DNA of 64,000 bases, taken from NCBI GenBank assembly GCA_000824805.1, contig CCNA01000061.1, positions 124,001-188,000 on the forward strand, written 5' to 3'. This DNA comes from Mesorhizobium sp. SOD10. GTDB taxonomy: Bacteria > Pseudomonadota > Alphaproteobacteria > Rhizobiales > Rhizobiaceae. Both the position numbers and the translations under genes were made by a program. The stretch's first letter is position 1. Each line of letters starts with the position of its first letter. Positions 41,387 through 52,721 of this stretch are shown here, one piece after another. Under the pieces are notes generated by a model that worked only from the letters and a program-made list of their open reading frames with translations, had not been told where the DNA came from and did no database searches.

Positions 41387-41396
41387 CCTGAATCTC
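41367..41396. repeat. Shared 30-nt sequence, copy B
   Basis: Direct repeat of 39550-39579 (28/30 identical), spanning the stop codon of the truncated ybgC. Confidence 0.7.
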
Positions 41397-41455
41397 AACG
41401 CCCCTCGACGCCAGCGCCTCGGCACGATACGCGGCAATGCGCCGCGCCTTACGTC

Positions 41456-41471
41456 CTAACCCATCCTTAAC
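41456..41471 (+). promoter_or_regulatory. Near-consensus CtrA box upstream of tolQ
   Basis: CTAA-CCCATCC-TTAAC, one mismatch to TTAA-N7-TTAAC, in the 281-bp region between ybgC and tolQ. Confidence 0.4.
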
Positions 41472-41667
41472 CATAACGGTTCATGAAGGAATTGGTGAAG
41501 ATTGGCGCAATTCCTGCGCCTTCCTTTCACCAATATTTGCCTCGAAAAGGCCGCGAAACGGTGCATTCGGGGCTTATCCCGCAAGCTTCAAGCTTCGCGC
41601 GATCGGACCAAAGGGATGCCATGGGCCAGCCGCCAGCGATGCCCGGAAAATCTTAAGGACTTAAGTC

Positions 41668-42378
<711 letters not shown>

Positions 42379-42387
42379 GGAACGATC

Positions 42388-42849
42388 ATGGGGATGTCTG
42401 CTGCTGGCGCAGGTGGCACGGGGCGAGGCGGGCGTGGCCATAGGCGCCGCGGCCGTCACCATGCCTTGATGTCCGAAATCAACGTCACGCCGATGGTCGA
42501 CGTGATGCTGGTGCTTTTGATCATCTTCATGGTCGCGGCGCCTCTGCTCACCGTCGGGGTTCCGATCGACCTGCCGGACACGCAGGCCAAGGCGATGAAT
42601 GTCGACACGCAGCCGGTCACCGTGTCGATCAACGCCGCCGGCCAGATTTATCTGCAGGAAACCGAGATCCCGATCGAGGAGCTGGTGGCGAAACTGCAGG
42701 CGATTTCCAAGACCGGCTATGACGAGCGCATCTTCATCCGCGGCGACAAGTCGACGGATTACGGCACCGCGATGAAGGTCATGGCCCGCATTTCGGCGGC
42801 GGGCTACAAGAATATCGGCCTGGTCTCGCTGCAGGAACAGGATCAGTAG
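42388..42849 (+). CDS. tolR: Tol-Pal channel subunit TolR
   Basis: A 153-residue single-helix protein. EINVTPMVDVMLVLLIIFMV (residues about 30-50) carries the conserved membrane Asp needed for proton flow, followed by the periplasmic domain (PIDLPDTQAKAM, IFIRGDKSTDYGTAMKVMAR). The glycine/arginine-rich N-terminus is cytoplasmic. 9 bp after tolQ. Confidence 0.95.
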   Translation: MGMSAAGAGGTGRGGRGHRRRGRHHALMSEINVTPMVDVMLVLLIIFMVAAPLLTVGVPIDLPDTQAKAMNVDTQPVTVSINAAGQIYLQETEIPIEELVAKLQAISKTGYDERIFIRGDKSTDYGTAMKVMARISAAGYKNIGLVSLQEQDQ

Positions 42850-42858
42850 GCGCGCCAG

Positions 42859-44013
42859 ATGCGGACCGGTCTCACCTCTTCGGTGATCTTGCATGCGGTG
42901 GCGCTGGCCTTCGGGCTGTTCACGCTGTCCTCGCCGCCGGCCATGCCGGCCTCCGACGTGGAGTCGGTGGCGGTCGACATCGTGCCGATGGAAGCCATCG
43001 CGCAGACGCTGCAGGGCGACAAGAAGGCGGTCATGCATGACAAGCCGGCGCCTGTTCCGACGAAGCGCCCGGATGTGGTTCCCAACGCCCAGAAAGTCGG
43101 CGAGAACACCGTCGATACCGACAAGCCGGTGACGGACGAAGCCAAGCCGAAGCCAGTCGAGAAGACGGCGGCGCCGCCGCCGGCGCCGACGCCGACCGAG
43201 AAGCCGGCGGTCGAGGACGTGCCGAAGCCGCAGGAGAAGCCGAAGCCGACGCCTGCGACGGAGGTCGCGCCGACGCCGACGCCGAAGGAAGAGGTCAAGC
43301 CCGAGCCGGTCAAGCAGACGGAGCCGAAGCCGACGCCGGCCAAGGAACCGAAGCCCGCGCCGCAGCCGGACAAGACCGCGGCCATCCAGAAAGAAGAAAT
43401 CAAACCCGACGCGGTGGCCGAGGCGATCTCGCAGGATCAGCCGACGGAGGAAGCACAGCTTCCGGATTCCGCGCCGGCGCCGGAAGCGCGGCCGAAGCCG
43501 CAGCCGGCGCAGGCCGAGAGCGCCAAGGCGCCGGATCGCAAGGACGCGGAAAAGCCGGTGAAGGAAGCCTCTTCCAAGAAGAAATCGGACGAGAAGCAGT
43601 TCAACGCCGACGAAATAACGGCTCTGCTCGACAAGCAGAAGCCATCCGGCGGCGGCGCCAAGCGCTCGACCCAGCAGGCCTCGCTCGGCGGCGAAAAGGA
43701 TCAAGGCCAGAAGCTCTCCAGGTCGGAGCAGGGGGCGCTGGAGGACCAGCTCGGTGGGTGCTGGACCCTTCCCGTCGGCCTCGAAGGCTCCGAGAACTTC
43801 ACCGTGGTCGTCCGCTTCAACCTGAATGCCTCCGGCAAGCTGGAGGGCCGCCCGATCGTCGAGAAGTCCAGCGGCAACCCCCAGTTCGACGCCAGCGCGG
43901 TTCGCGCCGTGCAGAAATGCGATGTCGCCGGGCTGCAGGTTCCCGCCGGAAAGCAAGACATCTGGTCTGACATTCGCGTCAACTTCGATCCGAGAGCGAT
44001 GCTTGGCCTGTAG
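42859..44013 (+). CDS. tolA: Tol-Pal energy transducer TolA
   Basis: A 384-residue trans-periplasmic protein: N-terminal helix (TSSVILHAVALAFGLFTLSS), a long proline/lysine/glutamate-rich stalk with PTP, EKP and KPAP-type repeats (about residues 65-290), and a C-terminal globular TonB-like domain (LGGCWTLPVGLEGSENFTVV, DIWSDIRVNFDPRAML). It links TolQR to Pal/TolB. Low similarity to E. coli TolA in the stalk is normal. 9 bp after tolR. Confidence 0.92.
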   Translation: MRTGLTSSVILHAVALAFGLFTLSSPPAMPASDVESVAVDIVPMEAIAQTLQGDKKAVMHDKPAPVPTKRPDVVPNAQKVGENTVDTDKPVTDEAKPKPVEKTAAPPPAPTPTEKPAVEDVPKPQEKPKPTPATEVAPTPTPKEEVKPEPVKQTEPKPTPAKEPKPAPQPDKTAAIQKEEIKPDAVAEAISQDQPTEEAQLPDSAPAPEARPKPQPAQAESAKAPDRKDAEKPVKEASSKKKSDEKQFNADEITALLDKQKPSGGGAKRSTQQASLGGEKDQGQKLSRSEQGALEDQLGGCWTLPVGLEGSENFTVVVRFNLNASGKLEGRPIVEKSSGNPQFDASAVRAVQKCDVAGLQVPAGKQDIWSDIRVNFDPRAMLGL

Positions 44014-44051
44014 CCTGAGCGTCCAAAAATCAGCAAGAGAAGCGAGAAGAC

Positions 44052-45365
44052 ATGAAATCCATCCTCAAGCCGCTCCTGATGGTCGCCGCGATGGCGATGG
44101 GCATAAGTTCCGTCGCGATCTTGCCTGCCCAGGCAACTCTCGAGCTGAACGTCAACAAAGGCAATGTCGAGCCGATGCCGATCGCCATCCCTGACTTCCA
44201 GGGGGGACTTGGGCCGCAGATATCGGAGATCGTCACAGCCGATCTGAAACGGTCGGGACTGTTCGCGCCGATCGACAAGGCCGCCTTTGTCGAAAAGATC
44301 ACCAATCCGGATGCCACGCCCCGTTTTGACGACTGGAAGGTGATCAACGCGCAGGCGCTGGTCACCGGCAGCGTGAGCAAGGAGGCGGACGGCCGCATCC
44401 GGGCCCAGTACCGCCTGTGGGATATTTTCGGCAACCAGCAGCTGGCCGGCGAGCAGTTTTTCGCCAACGACGCCAATCAGCGCCGTGTCGCGCACATCAT
44501 CGCCGATGCGATCTATGAGAAGATCACCGGCGAAAAAGGCTATTTCGACACACGCGTCGTCTTCGTCGACGAATCCGGCGCCAAGAACGCGCGCAAGAAG
44601 CGCCTCGCCATCATGGACCAGGACGGCGCCAATGTGCGCTACCTGTCGGACGGCCGCTCGATCGTGCTGACGCCGCGCTTCTCGCCGAATCGGCAGGAAA
44701 TCACCTACATGTCCTATGAGAGCGGACAGCCGAAGGTCTACCTGCTGCAGATCGAGACCGGCCAGCGCGAGCTGGTCGGCAATTTCCCGGGCATGACGTT
44801 CGCGCCGCGCTTTTCGCCCGACGGCCAGAAGGTGATCATGAGCCTGCTGCGCGACGACGGCAATTCCAACATCTTCGCCATGGACCTGAGGAGCCGCTCG
44901 ACGACGCGGCTGACCGACTCGACCGCGATCGACACCTCGCCCTCCTATTCGCCGGACGGCTCGCAGATCGTCTTCACCTCCGACCGTGGCGGTGGCAGCG
45001 GTCGCTCGCAGATCTATGTCATGGGCGCGGACGGCTCCAACCCGCACCGCATCTCCTTCGGCGATGGCGTCTATTCGACGCCGGTTTGGTCGCCGCGCGG
45101 CGACCTCATCGCCTTCACCAAGCAGAGCGGCGGCGAATTCCAGATCGGCGTCATGAAGACCGACGGCTCGGGCGAGCGCATCCTGTCCTCCGGCTTCCAG
45201 CAGGAAGGCCCGACCTGGGCGCCGAACGGTCGCGTCTTGATGTTCTTCCGCGACTCCGCCGGCGGCCCGAAGCTGGTCTCGGTCGATCTCACCGGCCGCA
45301 ACGAGCAGCAGATCCCGACGGCAAATTACGCTTCCGACCCGGCTTGGTCGCCGCTTCTCGAGTAG
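44052..45365 (+). CDS. tolB: Tol-Pal periplasmic protein TolB
   Basis: A 437-residue periplasmic protein: signal peptide (KPLLMVAAMAMGISSVAILP, cleavage after AQA near residue 28), N-terminal alpha/beta domain and a six-bladed propeller from residue about 190 with repeated FSPNRQE, FSPDGQKV and YSPDGSQI blades and WSPRGD. It binds Pal and the TolA system. 38 bp after tolA. Confidence 0.95.
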   Translation: MKSILKPLLMVAAMAMGISSVAILPAQATLELNVNKGNVEPMPIAIPDFQGGLGPQISEIVTADLKRSGLFAPIDKAAFVEKITNPDATPRFDDWKVINAQALVTGSVSKEADGRIRAQYRLWDIFGNQQLAGEQFFANDANQRRVAHIIADAIYEKITGEKGYFDTRVVFVDESGAKNARKKRLAIMDQDGANVRYLSDGRSIVLTPRFSPNRQEITYMSYESGQPKVYLLQIETGQRELVGNFPGMTFAPRFSPDGQKVIMSLLRDDGNSNIFAMDLRSRSTTRLTDSTAIDTSPSYSPDGSQIVFTSDRGGGSGRSQIYVMGADGSNPHRISFGDGVYSTPVWSPRGDLIAFTKQSGGEFQIGVMKTDGSGERILSSGFQQEGPTWAPNGRVLMFFRDSAGGPKLVSVDLTGRNEQQIPTANYASDPAWSPLLE

Positions 45366-45620
45366 GGGATCGAAAAAGGGGAATTGAAGAACTGATGAAG
45401 GCGGGGCCCCAAAATCCCGCTTTCCCCACCTTGGTCGCGTTTTGGCCGCATTTCTGCCTACGGTCCGCACGCAATCCCGCCCTTGGTAAATGCGTGGGCA
45501 AAACGGCCGCGGACGGCGGCTCGAAACCAAAAATTAACCCTGTTTCTTGAACGGTGGTTAACCCAAACGTGGTTACTGGGTGATCAACAAAATCACTCAT
45601 ATGCGAAGGAGAGAGGCGGC

Positions 45621-46127
45621 ATGGGCCGTATCGCAGCACTTACCAGAAATCCGGCGATGATCGCGCTGGTGGCGGCTCTCGCCATCACCGGTTGCGCCTC
45701 GAAGAAGACCCCGAACAGCGCGGCCGAGCTCGGCCTGAACGGTGCAGGCGCAGCCACCCCCGGTTCGGCGCAGGACTTCACCGTCAATATCGGCGACCGC
45801 ATCTTCTTCGACACCGATTCCTCGTCGATCCGCGCCGATGCCCAGACCACGCTGTCGCGTCAGGCGCAGTGGCTCAACCAGTATCGTCAGTACGCGATCG
45901 TCATCGAAGGCCACGCCGACGAGCGCGGCACGCGCGAGTACAATCTGGCGCTGGGCGCACGCCGCGCCGCCGCCACGCGCGACTTCCTGATCTCCAAGGG
46001 CGTCTCTGCCAGCCGCCTGAAGACCATCTCTTACGGCAAGGAGCGTCCGGTCGCGGTCTGCGACGACATCTCCTGCTGGTCGCAGAACCGTCGCGCCGTC
46101 ACCACGCTGTCCGGCGCCGGCTCCTAA
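45621..46127 (+). CDS. pal: Peptidoglycan-associated lipoprotein Pal
   Basis: Outer-membrane lipoprotein that anchors the envelope to peptidoglycan. The 168-residue protein has a lipobox (AITGC, Cys at residue 25) and an OmpA domain with FFDTDSSSIRADAQTTLSRQ and VIEGHADERGTREYNLALG. ATG 45621 follows AAGGAGAG. The 255-bp gap after tolB contains two TTAACC stretches but no exact CtrA box; pal probably also has its own promoter. Confidence 0.95.
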   Translation: MGRIAALTRNPAMIALVAALAITGCASKKTPNSAAELGLNGAGAATPGSAQDFTVNIGDRIFFDTDSSSIRADAQTTLSRQAQWLNQYRQYAIVIEGHADERGTREYNLALGARRAAATRDFLISKGVSASRLKTISYGKERPVAVCDDISCWSQNRRAVTTLSGAGS

Positions 46128-46194
46128 GGGCCGGGTCCCGCGGCCGCCGCCTTGGCACGACGCCAGGCGACAAAAATACAACATCGCAAAAATC

Positions 46195-46222
46195 AAAGGC
46201 GGCCTCAGGGCCGCCTTTTTCA
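46195..46222 (+). terminator. Terminator after pal
   Basis: GGCGGCC / GGCCGCC stem (46198-46215) flanked by AAA and TTTTT. Confidence 0.88.
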
Positions 46223-46347
46223 TTTGCAACATCCGGAAACAAAATTTGGCCGAAGTCTCGCGTCCTGCTATGAGCGCGAGGGCGCTTGCTCCCCCTGTTT
46301 GATTTGGAAAGGCGCATCAGGCCAACACACCCACCGCGAGAGACAGA

Positions 46348-47508
46348 ATGCATTTCAGAACGGTCCTGAGCGGCACGCTTGCGCTGCTGCTCGTATCAAG
46401 CCTTCCAAGCCTTGCCGCGTCGGCCGACAGCGCCGGGCGGGCTTCCGACAGCGGCTTCACCTTCCATCTGCCGACACTCGGCATCTTCGGCGACAAGAAG
46501 AAGCCGGAGCAGGCGCAGATCGCGCAGGATAACAGCGGTGGCATGACCGGTCTGGAAGACCAGCTGCGCCAGTTGAACGGCAAGGTCGAAGAGCTCAATT
46601 TCCAGATCCTGCAGATGCAGGAACAGATCCGCAAGCAGCAGGAAGACAACGAATTCCGCTTTCAGCAGCTCGAGGGCGGCGCGCAAGGCGGCGCCAAGCC
46701 GGCCGGACAGAAGAAATCGGAGGCCGCGCCCCAGGACGGAAACAGCAACGGTGGCAACACCAATATTGGCGACGCCGGCACCGGAGACACCGGCGCCGGG
46801 GACGCTGCAACCGACAACAGCGTCGCCCAGGCCCCGGCGACGCAGGCGCCGGCCGACGCAGGCGGGCAAAATAGCGGCGGCAAGACAGTCGGCGACGTCA
46901 TCGTGGAATCGCAGACCGGCGACCCCGGCAAGCTGATCACCGGCGCGCCGCCGAAGAATTTCGGCACCATCACCGTCGACAAGAACGGCAATGTGGTCAA
47001 TGCCGAGTCCAACCCGCAGGCCAGCGCGCCGGCGCAGGCTCCGATGGCAAACGCACCTTCCGCCGAGACGCCGGCTAGGAAGAACAAGGCCGGCGGCACC
47101 GAAGTCGCGGCCCTGCCGTCGACCAACAATCCCGACGAGCTCTACCGCAATTCCTACCAGTTCATCCTGTCGGGCGATTACCCGACCGCCGAGCAGGGCT
47201 TTCGCGACCACATTTCGCGCTTCCCCAAGGACGCCAAGGCGGCGGACGCGCATTATTGGCTGGGCGAGTCGCTGCTCGGTCAGCAAAAATACCGCGATGC
47301 GGCCGAAGTCTTCCTCGCCGCCAGCAAGGACTATCCGAAGGCCAAGAAGGCGCCCGACATGCTGCTCAAGCTCGGCGTTTCGCTGGTCGGCCTGAAGCAG
47401 AACGACGTCGCCTGCGCCACCTTCAACGAGATCGGCAAGCGCTATCCCGACGTTTCCGGCGCGCTCAAGGAGCGCATCAAGCAGGAAAAGGCGCTGGCGT
47501 CGTGCTGA
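46348..47508 (+). CDS. cpoB: Tol-Pal cell division coordinator CpoB (YbgF)
   Basis: A 386-residue periplasmic protein: signal peptide (residues 1-28), coiled-coil segment (GLEDQLRQLNGKVEELNFQI), a long glycine/asparagine/alanine-rich linker (about 105-260) and C-terminal TPR repeats (YQFILSGDYPTAEQGFRDHI, AHYWLGESLLGQQKYRDAAE). CpoB couples Tol-Pal to peptidoglycan synthesis. The linker is longer than in E. coli. The stop overlaps the tilS start. Confidence 0.92.
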   Translation: MHFRTVLSGTLALLLVSSLPSLAASADSAGRASDSGFTFHLPTLGIFGDKKKPEQAQIAQDNSGGMTGLEDQLRQLNGKVEELNFQILQMQEQIRKQQEDNEFRFQQLEGGAQGGAKPAGQKKSEAAPQDGNSNGGNTNIGDAGTGDTGAGDAATDNSVAQAPATQAPADAGGQNSGGKTVGDVIVESQTGDPGKLITGAPPKNFGTITVDKNGNVVNAESNPQASAPAQAPMANAPSAETPARKNKAGGTEVAALPSTNNPDELYRNSYQFILSGDYPTAEQGFRDHISRFPKDAKAADAHYWLGESLLGQQKYRDAAEVFLAASKDYPKAKKAPDMLLKLGVSLVGLKQNDVACATFNEIGKRYPDVSGALKERIKQEKALASC

Positions 47509-48875
47509 CGCCCGATACCGAAGCTCACCTCTCGGACCGCCTTTTCTCAGACCTGGACTTTTCGAGCGGCGCCGTTGCAGCCGTGTCCGGCGGCAGCGAC
47601 TCGACCGCCCTTCTTCTCCTCCTCAAGGATCACCTCGACCGGACCGCATCGGGCGCCAGGCTGCTCGCGGTGACGGTCGATCACGGCTTGAGGCCGGACT
47701 CGGCCGTCGAGGCGCGGCAGGTCGCCAAGTTCTGCGCCGAGCGCGGCATCGCGCATCGCATTCTCGCCTGGCGCGGCGACAAGCCTGCCACCGGCCTGCC
47801 GGCCGCCGCGCGCGAAGCGCGCTACAGGCTGCTTGCGCAGGCAGCCGATGCCGAACATATCAAGCTGATCCTGACCGGCCACACTGCCGACGATCAGGCC
47901 GAGACGGTGCTGATGCGGCAGGCGCGCGACGATGACGGCCGCGGCCTCGCCGGCATGGCGCCCGCCACGCTGCACGACTGGCGGACATGGATCGTCCGGC
48001 CGCTGCTCGGCACAAGGCGCGCGGCGCTGCGCGACATGCTGCGCCATCGCGATATTGGCTGGATCGAGGACCCGACCAATGTCGATGCCCGGTTCGAGCG
48101 GCCGCGCGTGCGGGCGAAGCTTGCGCAGGGCGAAGGCGAACGGCGCATCGCGGAAGCGTTGGCTCGGTCGCGCCAGGCGGCTCGCGAACGCCAGGACATC
48201 GGTCGCCGCGCCGCCATGCTCATCGACGCCTTTGCCGACCGGCCAGGTCCGGGTCTCATCCGTCTCGATCGCGATTTCGCCAGGCATGAGGACAGCGAGG
48301 CGGCTGTCTATGCGTTGCGCATCCTTTTGGCTGCTGTCGGCGGCCTGTCCTTTCTCGCCGACGAGGCGCGCTGTGCCGAGCTGTTTTCCCGTCTGCGCCT
48401 GGGACCGCTTTGCGCTACATTGTCGCGGACGGTGGTCGATGTGCGCCGCACCGGCATTTTCCTGCACCGCGAAAACCGCAACCTGCCCGCCCCCGTGCCG
48501 CCGGACAACCAGCTTTGGGACAACCGCCGCCGCATCACTTTGAAAGACGGACCGGGCGATTTGGTGATCGCGCCGCTGGGGTCCTCCGCCGCCAGGCAAG
48601 CATCCTTGAGCGAGGATGTTCCGCAAAGCCTCTCGCGCGCGGCGCTGGCCGCGGAGCCCGCATTATGGCGCGGCGCCGAACACCTTGATTTTACAGGCGA
48701 TGATGCCAGCTCGCCGGCGATCTCGATGGTTCCGGTGGTGGCTCCTTTCGCGCGCTTCCTGCCGTCCTTCGATCTCGCGCCCGCCATCGCCATGGCGGCG
48801 CTTGTCGGCGCACCGCCGCCGCCGGCGTCGCCATTCCTCGGCCATGATGGCGGCCGAGGGTGGGCGAAAGCTTAA
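47502..48875 (+). CDS. tilS: tRNA(Ile)-lysidine synthase TilS
   Basis: Adds lysine to C34 of tRNA-Ile(CAU) so it reads AUA instead of AUG. The 457-residue protein has the ATP PP-loop AVSGGSDSTALLLLL near residue 30, TVDHGLRPDSA, LTGHTADDQAETVLMRQARD near 130 and a divergent C-terminal domain. The start is GTG 47502, overlapping cpoB by seven bases. The frame is open further upstream into cpoB, which is spurious. Essential in most bacteria. Confidence 0.93.
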   Translation: MLTPDTEAHLSDRLFSDLDFSSGAVAAVSGGSDSTALLLLLKDHLDRTASGARLLAVTVDHGLRPDSAVEARQVAKFCAERGIAHRILAWRGDKPATGLPAAAREARYRLLAQAADAEHIKLILTGHTADDQAETVLMRQARDDDGRGLAGMAPATLHDWRTWIVRPLLGTRRAALRDMLRHRDIGWIEDPTNVDARFERPRVRAKLAQGEGERRIAEALARSRQAARERQDIGRRAAMLIDAFADRPGPGLIRLDRDFARHEDSEAAVYALRILLAAVGGLSFLADEARCAELFSRLRLGPLCATLSRTVVDVRRTGIFLHRENRNLPAPVPPDNQLWDNRRRITLKDGPGDLVIAPLGSSAARQASLSEDVPQSLSRAALAAEPALWRGAEHLDFTGDDASSPAISMVPVVAPFARFLPSFDLAPAIAMAALVGAPPPPASPFLGHDGGRGWAKA

Positions 48876-48979
48876 CCGATACATGCTGTTCTGCTTGGCA
48901 AGGGGAGGCGCTCTCCCTATGTTAGGCCCAAGCTCCTCCATCATCGCGGGTCCGCGCGCGGACCCCAACGGGACAATAG

Positions 48980-50914
<1,935 letters not shown>

Positions 50915-50937
50915 GGGTTGGCAATCGTTACATACAA

Positions 50938-50969
50938 ACGCCGCGGATCAAACCGCGGCGTTTTCGTTT
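50938..50969 (+). terminator. Terminator of ftsH
   Basis: CGCCGCGG / CCGCGGCG with loop ATCAAA (50939-50960), then TTTTCGTTT. Confidence 0.9.
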
Positions 50970-51000
50970 GGAGGATCCAGGCCGGCTGCCGACCTTACCA

Positions 51001-51110
51001 ACGTGGTGATCGGCGAAAGTCGGCGTGAGGGCCGATGTCCCCACGAGGGCGGAGATTGGCAGCTTCGCCGACCGCGCTTCCTTGCAGCGCGGATGTCCCC
51101 TTGAAGCACC
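51001..51110. repeat. Degenerate mosaic intergenic repeat
   Basis: Contains GATCGGCGAAAGTCGGCGTG, GATGTCCCCACGAGGGCGGA and CAGCTTCGCC-type segments. It resembles the CTCCCCAC-rich mosaic block at 18654-18770. No ORF. Confidence 0.4.
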
Positions 51111-51112
51111 CC

Positions 51113-51144
51113 AAATAAAACCCGCGCACCTTGCGATGCGCGGG
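51113..51144 (-). terminator. Terminator of the shorter Cys-module gene
   Basis: CCCGCGCA / TGCGCGGG, loop CCTTGCGA (51121-51144); the minus strand reads into TTTTATTT. Near-identical to the hairpin at 51813-51840. Confidence 0.8.
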
Positions 51145-51172
51145 GCCTTTTCGGGAAGATGTGATTAAAAGG

Positions 51173-51625
51173 TCAGCTCTTCAGCTTGGCATTGCAGAGG
51201 CTGTAGTAACCGCCGCCCTTCTGGATCCAGCGAAGGCCGTTCAACGTACCCGCCTCCTTGTTTTCGTGGTAACCCTGCAGGCAGGTCTTCATCCGGGCCT
51301 TCGCGGGCGTTTCGGTCTTGAACTCTGCGGCGAGGGTAGTCGGGAATGTCACGCCCGCCGGCGCTACAGTGGGAACGACCGCCGCGCTGGTTTCCTTTTT
51401 CTGCTGCTCCGCGGTTTTGACAGTATCCGCGCTGTCACTCTCCGCGGCGGACGTCGCGCATTTCTCCTTGCGGAAAGCGGCCCAGTCCATGCCGTCCAGA
51501 GTGCCGCCTTCCTTGGCTGCCCGATAGGTCTCGCCGCATTCCTTCATCGTCAGTGCGCTCGCAGGCGCGGCGTTCCAAGCGACCAATACTGTCGCAGCCA
51601 ATGCCGCCAACTTCAAACTGAACAT
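51173..51625 (-). CDS. Secreted Cys-module repeat protein, two modules
   Basis: A 150-residue exported protein of unknown function. The signal peptide ends AAPASA near residue 24. Then comes one standard module (CGETYRAAKEGGTLDGMDWA to AAFRKEKC), a Ser/Thr/Ala/Lys linker, VTFPTTLAAEF, and a terminal module (CLQGYHENKEAGTLNGLRWI followed by QKGGGYYSLC). Each module is closed by a cysteine pair about 26-29 residues apart, suggesting one disulfide per module. It is a paralogue of 51864-52721 on the same strand. I do not recognise a named family. Confidence 0.82.
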   Translation of the reverse strand: MFSLKLAALAATVLVAWNAAPASALTMKECGETYRAAKEGGTLDGMDWAAFRKEKCATSAAESDSADTVKTAEQQKKETSAAVVPTVAPAGVTFPTTLAAEFKTETPAKARMKTCLQGYHENKEAGTLNGLRWIQKGGGYYSLCNAKLKS

Positions 51626-51806
51626 AAGACCCTCCTGATTGATGGTAAGTTCAACAGCTTTTTGTATACTGTTTGTTCCCTATATGTTCAAATGGAATCT
51701 TTGCGGACTACCGATAAGGCTGGCGATGGCGGTGTGGGCGAATCGATGACGCCGACAGTTCCCCCGATATGCAGATGCCAGCAAGGCCGCGGGCTCTTCG
51801 CCTGCA

Positions 51807-51845
51807 ACAAAAAGCCCGCGCATCTTGCGATGCGCGAGCTTTTTT
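51807..51845 (-). terminator. Terminator of the longer Cys-module gene
   Basis: AGCCCGCGCA / TGCGCGAGCT (51813-51840, one mismatch), with A-run and T-run on either side. Same loop sequence as the hairpin after the paralogue. Confidence 0.8.
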
Positions 51846-51863
51846 CTTCGAATAACTAGGCGA

Positions 51864-52721
51864 TCAGCCCTTCAGCTTGGCATTGCAGAGGCTGTAGAAG
51901 CCGCCACCCTTCTGGATCCACTTCAGGCCGTTCAGCGTGTTGGCGTCCTTGTTGGCATAGTACTGCTCGAGGCAGGTGTGCATGCGACCCTTGGCCGGCG
52001 TCTCGTTGGCGAATTTAGGCGAGATGGCGGTCGGGAAGGTGACGCCCTTCGGAGCGGCCACAGTCGGCTTGGCCGGTTCCTTCGTGAAAGTCGCCTCGGT
52101 CGGAGCAGGCACGGTTTCGTCATCGGCGGCGCTGGCGCCGCACTCGGCCTTGCGGAAGTCGTTCCACTTCATGCCGTTTAGCTTGTTGGCGGTCTTCGCG
52201 GCCTGATACTTGGTGCTGCACTCGGCCATGGTCAGGCCCTTGCCGCCGTCGGCAGGGGCGGTCGAGGTCTGGGTCGTGGTGGCCGGGGCGGCGGCAGCCG
52301 CGGCGGTTGCGCCAGGACCGCACTCGGCCTTGCGGAAGTCGTTCCACTTCATGCCGTTGAGCGTGCCGGCGGATTTTGCAGCCTGATATTTGGCGCTGCA
52401 TTCCTTGGAGCTCAGGCCCTTGGCTGCATCGTCGGCAGCGGCGGCCGTCTTTGCCTTCTTGGTCGTCGTGGTGTCGGCGGCCTTCGTATCGGTCGCCGCC
52501 TTGGTGTCGGTGGCCGCTTTGGTGTCGGTCGCGGCGGAAGCATCGCTGCCGCACTGCGCCTTGCGGAACTGGTTCCAGGTCTGGCCACCGAGCGTTCCCG
52601 CATCCTTGGCCGCGTTATACTTGGTGCTGCACTCGGCCATGGTCAGCGCGTTGGCCGGCGCCGCCATGAACAAGGTTACGACGGCGAGACCCGTCAAAGC
52701 TGCAAGTCTATGAATAAGCAT
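51864..52721 (-). CDS. Secreted Cys-module repeat protein, four modules
   Basis: A 285-residue paralogue of the neighbouring gene. Signal peptide (ALTGLAVVTLFMAAPANA) then three standard modules: CSTKYNAAKDAGTLGGQTWN, CSAKYQAAKSAGTLNGMKWN and CSTKYQAAKTANKLNGMKWN, each ending FRKA-C about 26 residues later. They are joined by Ala/Thr-rich linkers, one with a tandem ATDTKA repeat. A terminal module CLEQYYANKDANTLNGLKWI to YSLC ends the protein. Modules 2 and 3 are almost identical, pointing to internal duplication. Periplasmic or surface location is inferred; function unknown. Confidence 0.85.
   Translation of the reverse strand: MLIHRLAALTGLAVVTLFMAAPANALTMAECSTKYNAAKDAGTLGGQTWNQFRKAQCGSDASAATDTKAATDTKAATDTKAADTTTTKKAKTAAAADDAAKGLSSKECSAKYQAAKSAGTLNGMKWNDFRKAECGPGATAAAAAAPATTTQTSTAPADGGKGLTMAECSTKYQAAKTANKLNGMKWNDFRKAECGASAADDETVPAPTEATFTKEPAKPTVAAPKGVTFPTAISPKFANETPAKGRMHTCLEQYYANKDANTLNGLKWIQKGGGFYSLCNAKLKG

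Noticed and set aside
39550..41396. GH5 block as a classical transposon
   Set aside because: No transposase or terminal inverted repeats were seen. The flanking 30-nt copies are direct and cover gene ends; reported instead as an unexplained rearrangement.
45366..45620. CtrA box upstream of pal
   Set aside because: TTAACC stretches are present, but none has a second TTAA at the seven-base spacing.
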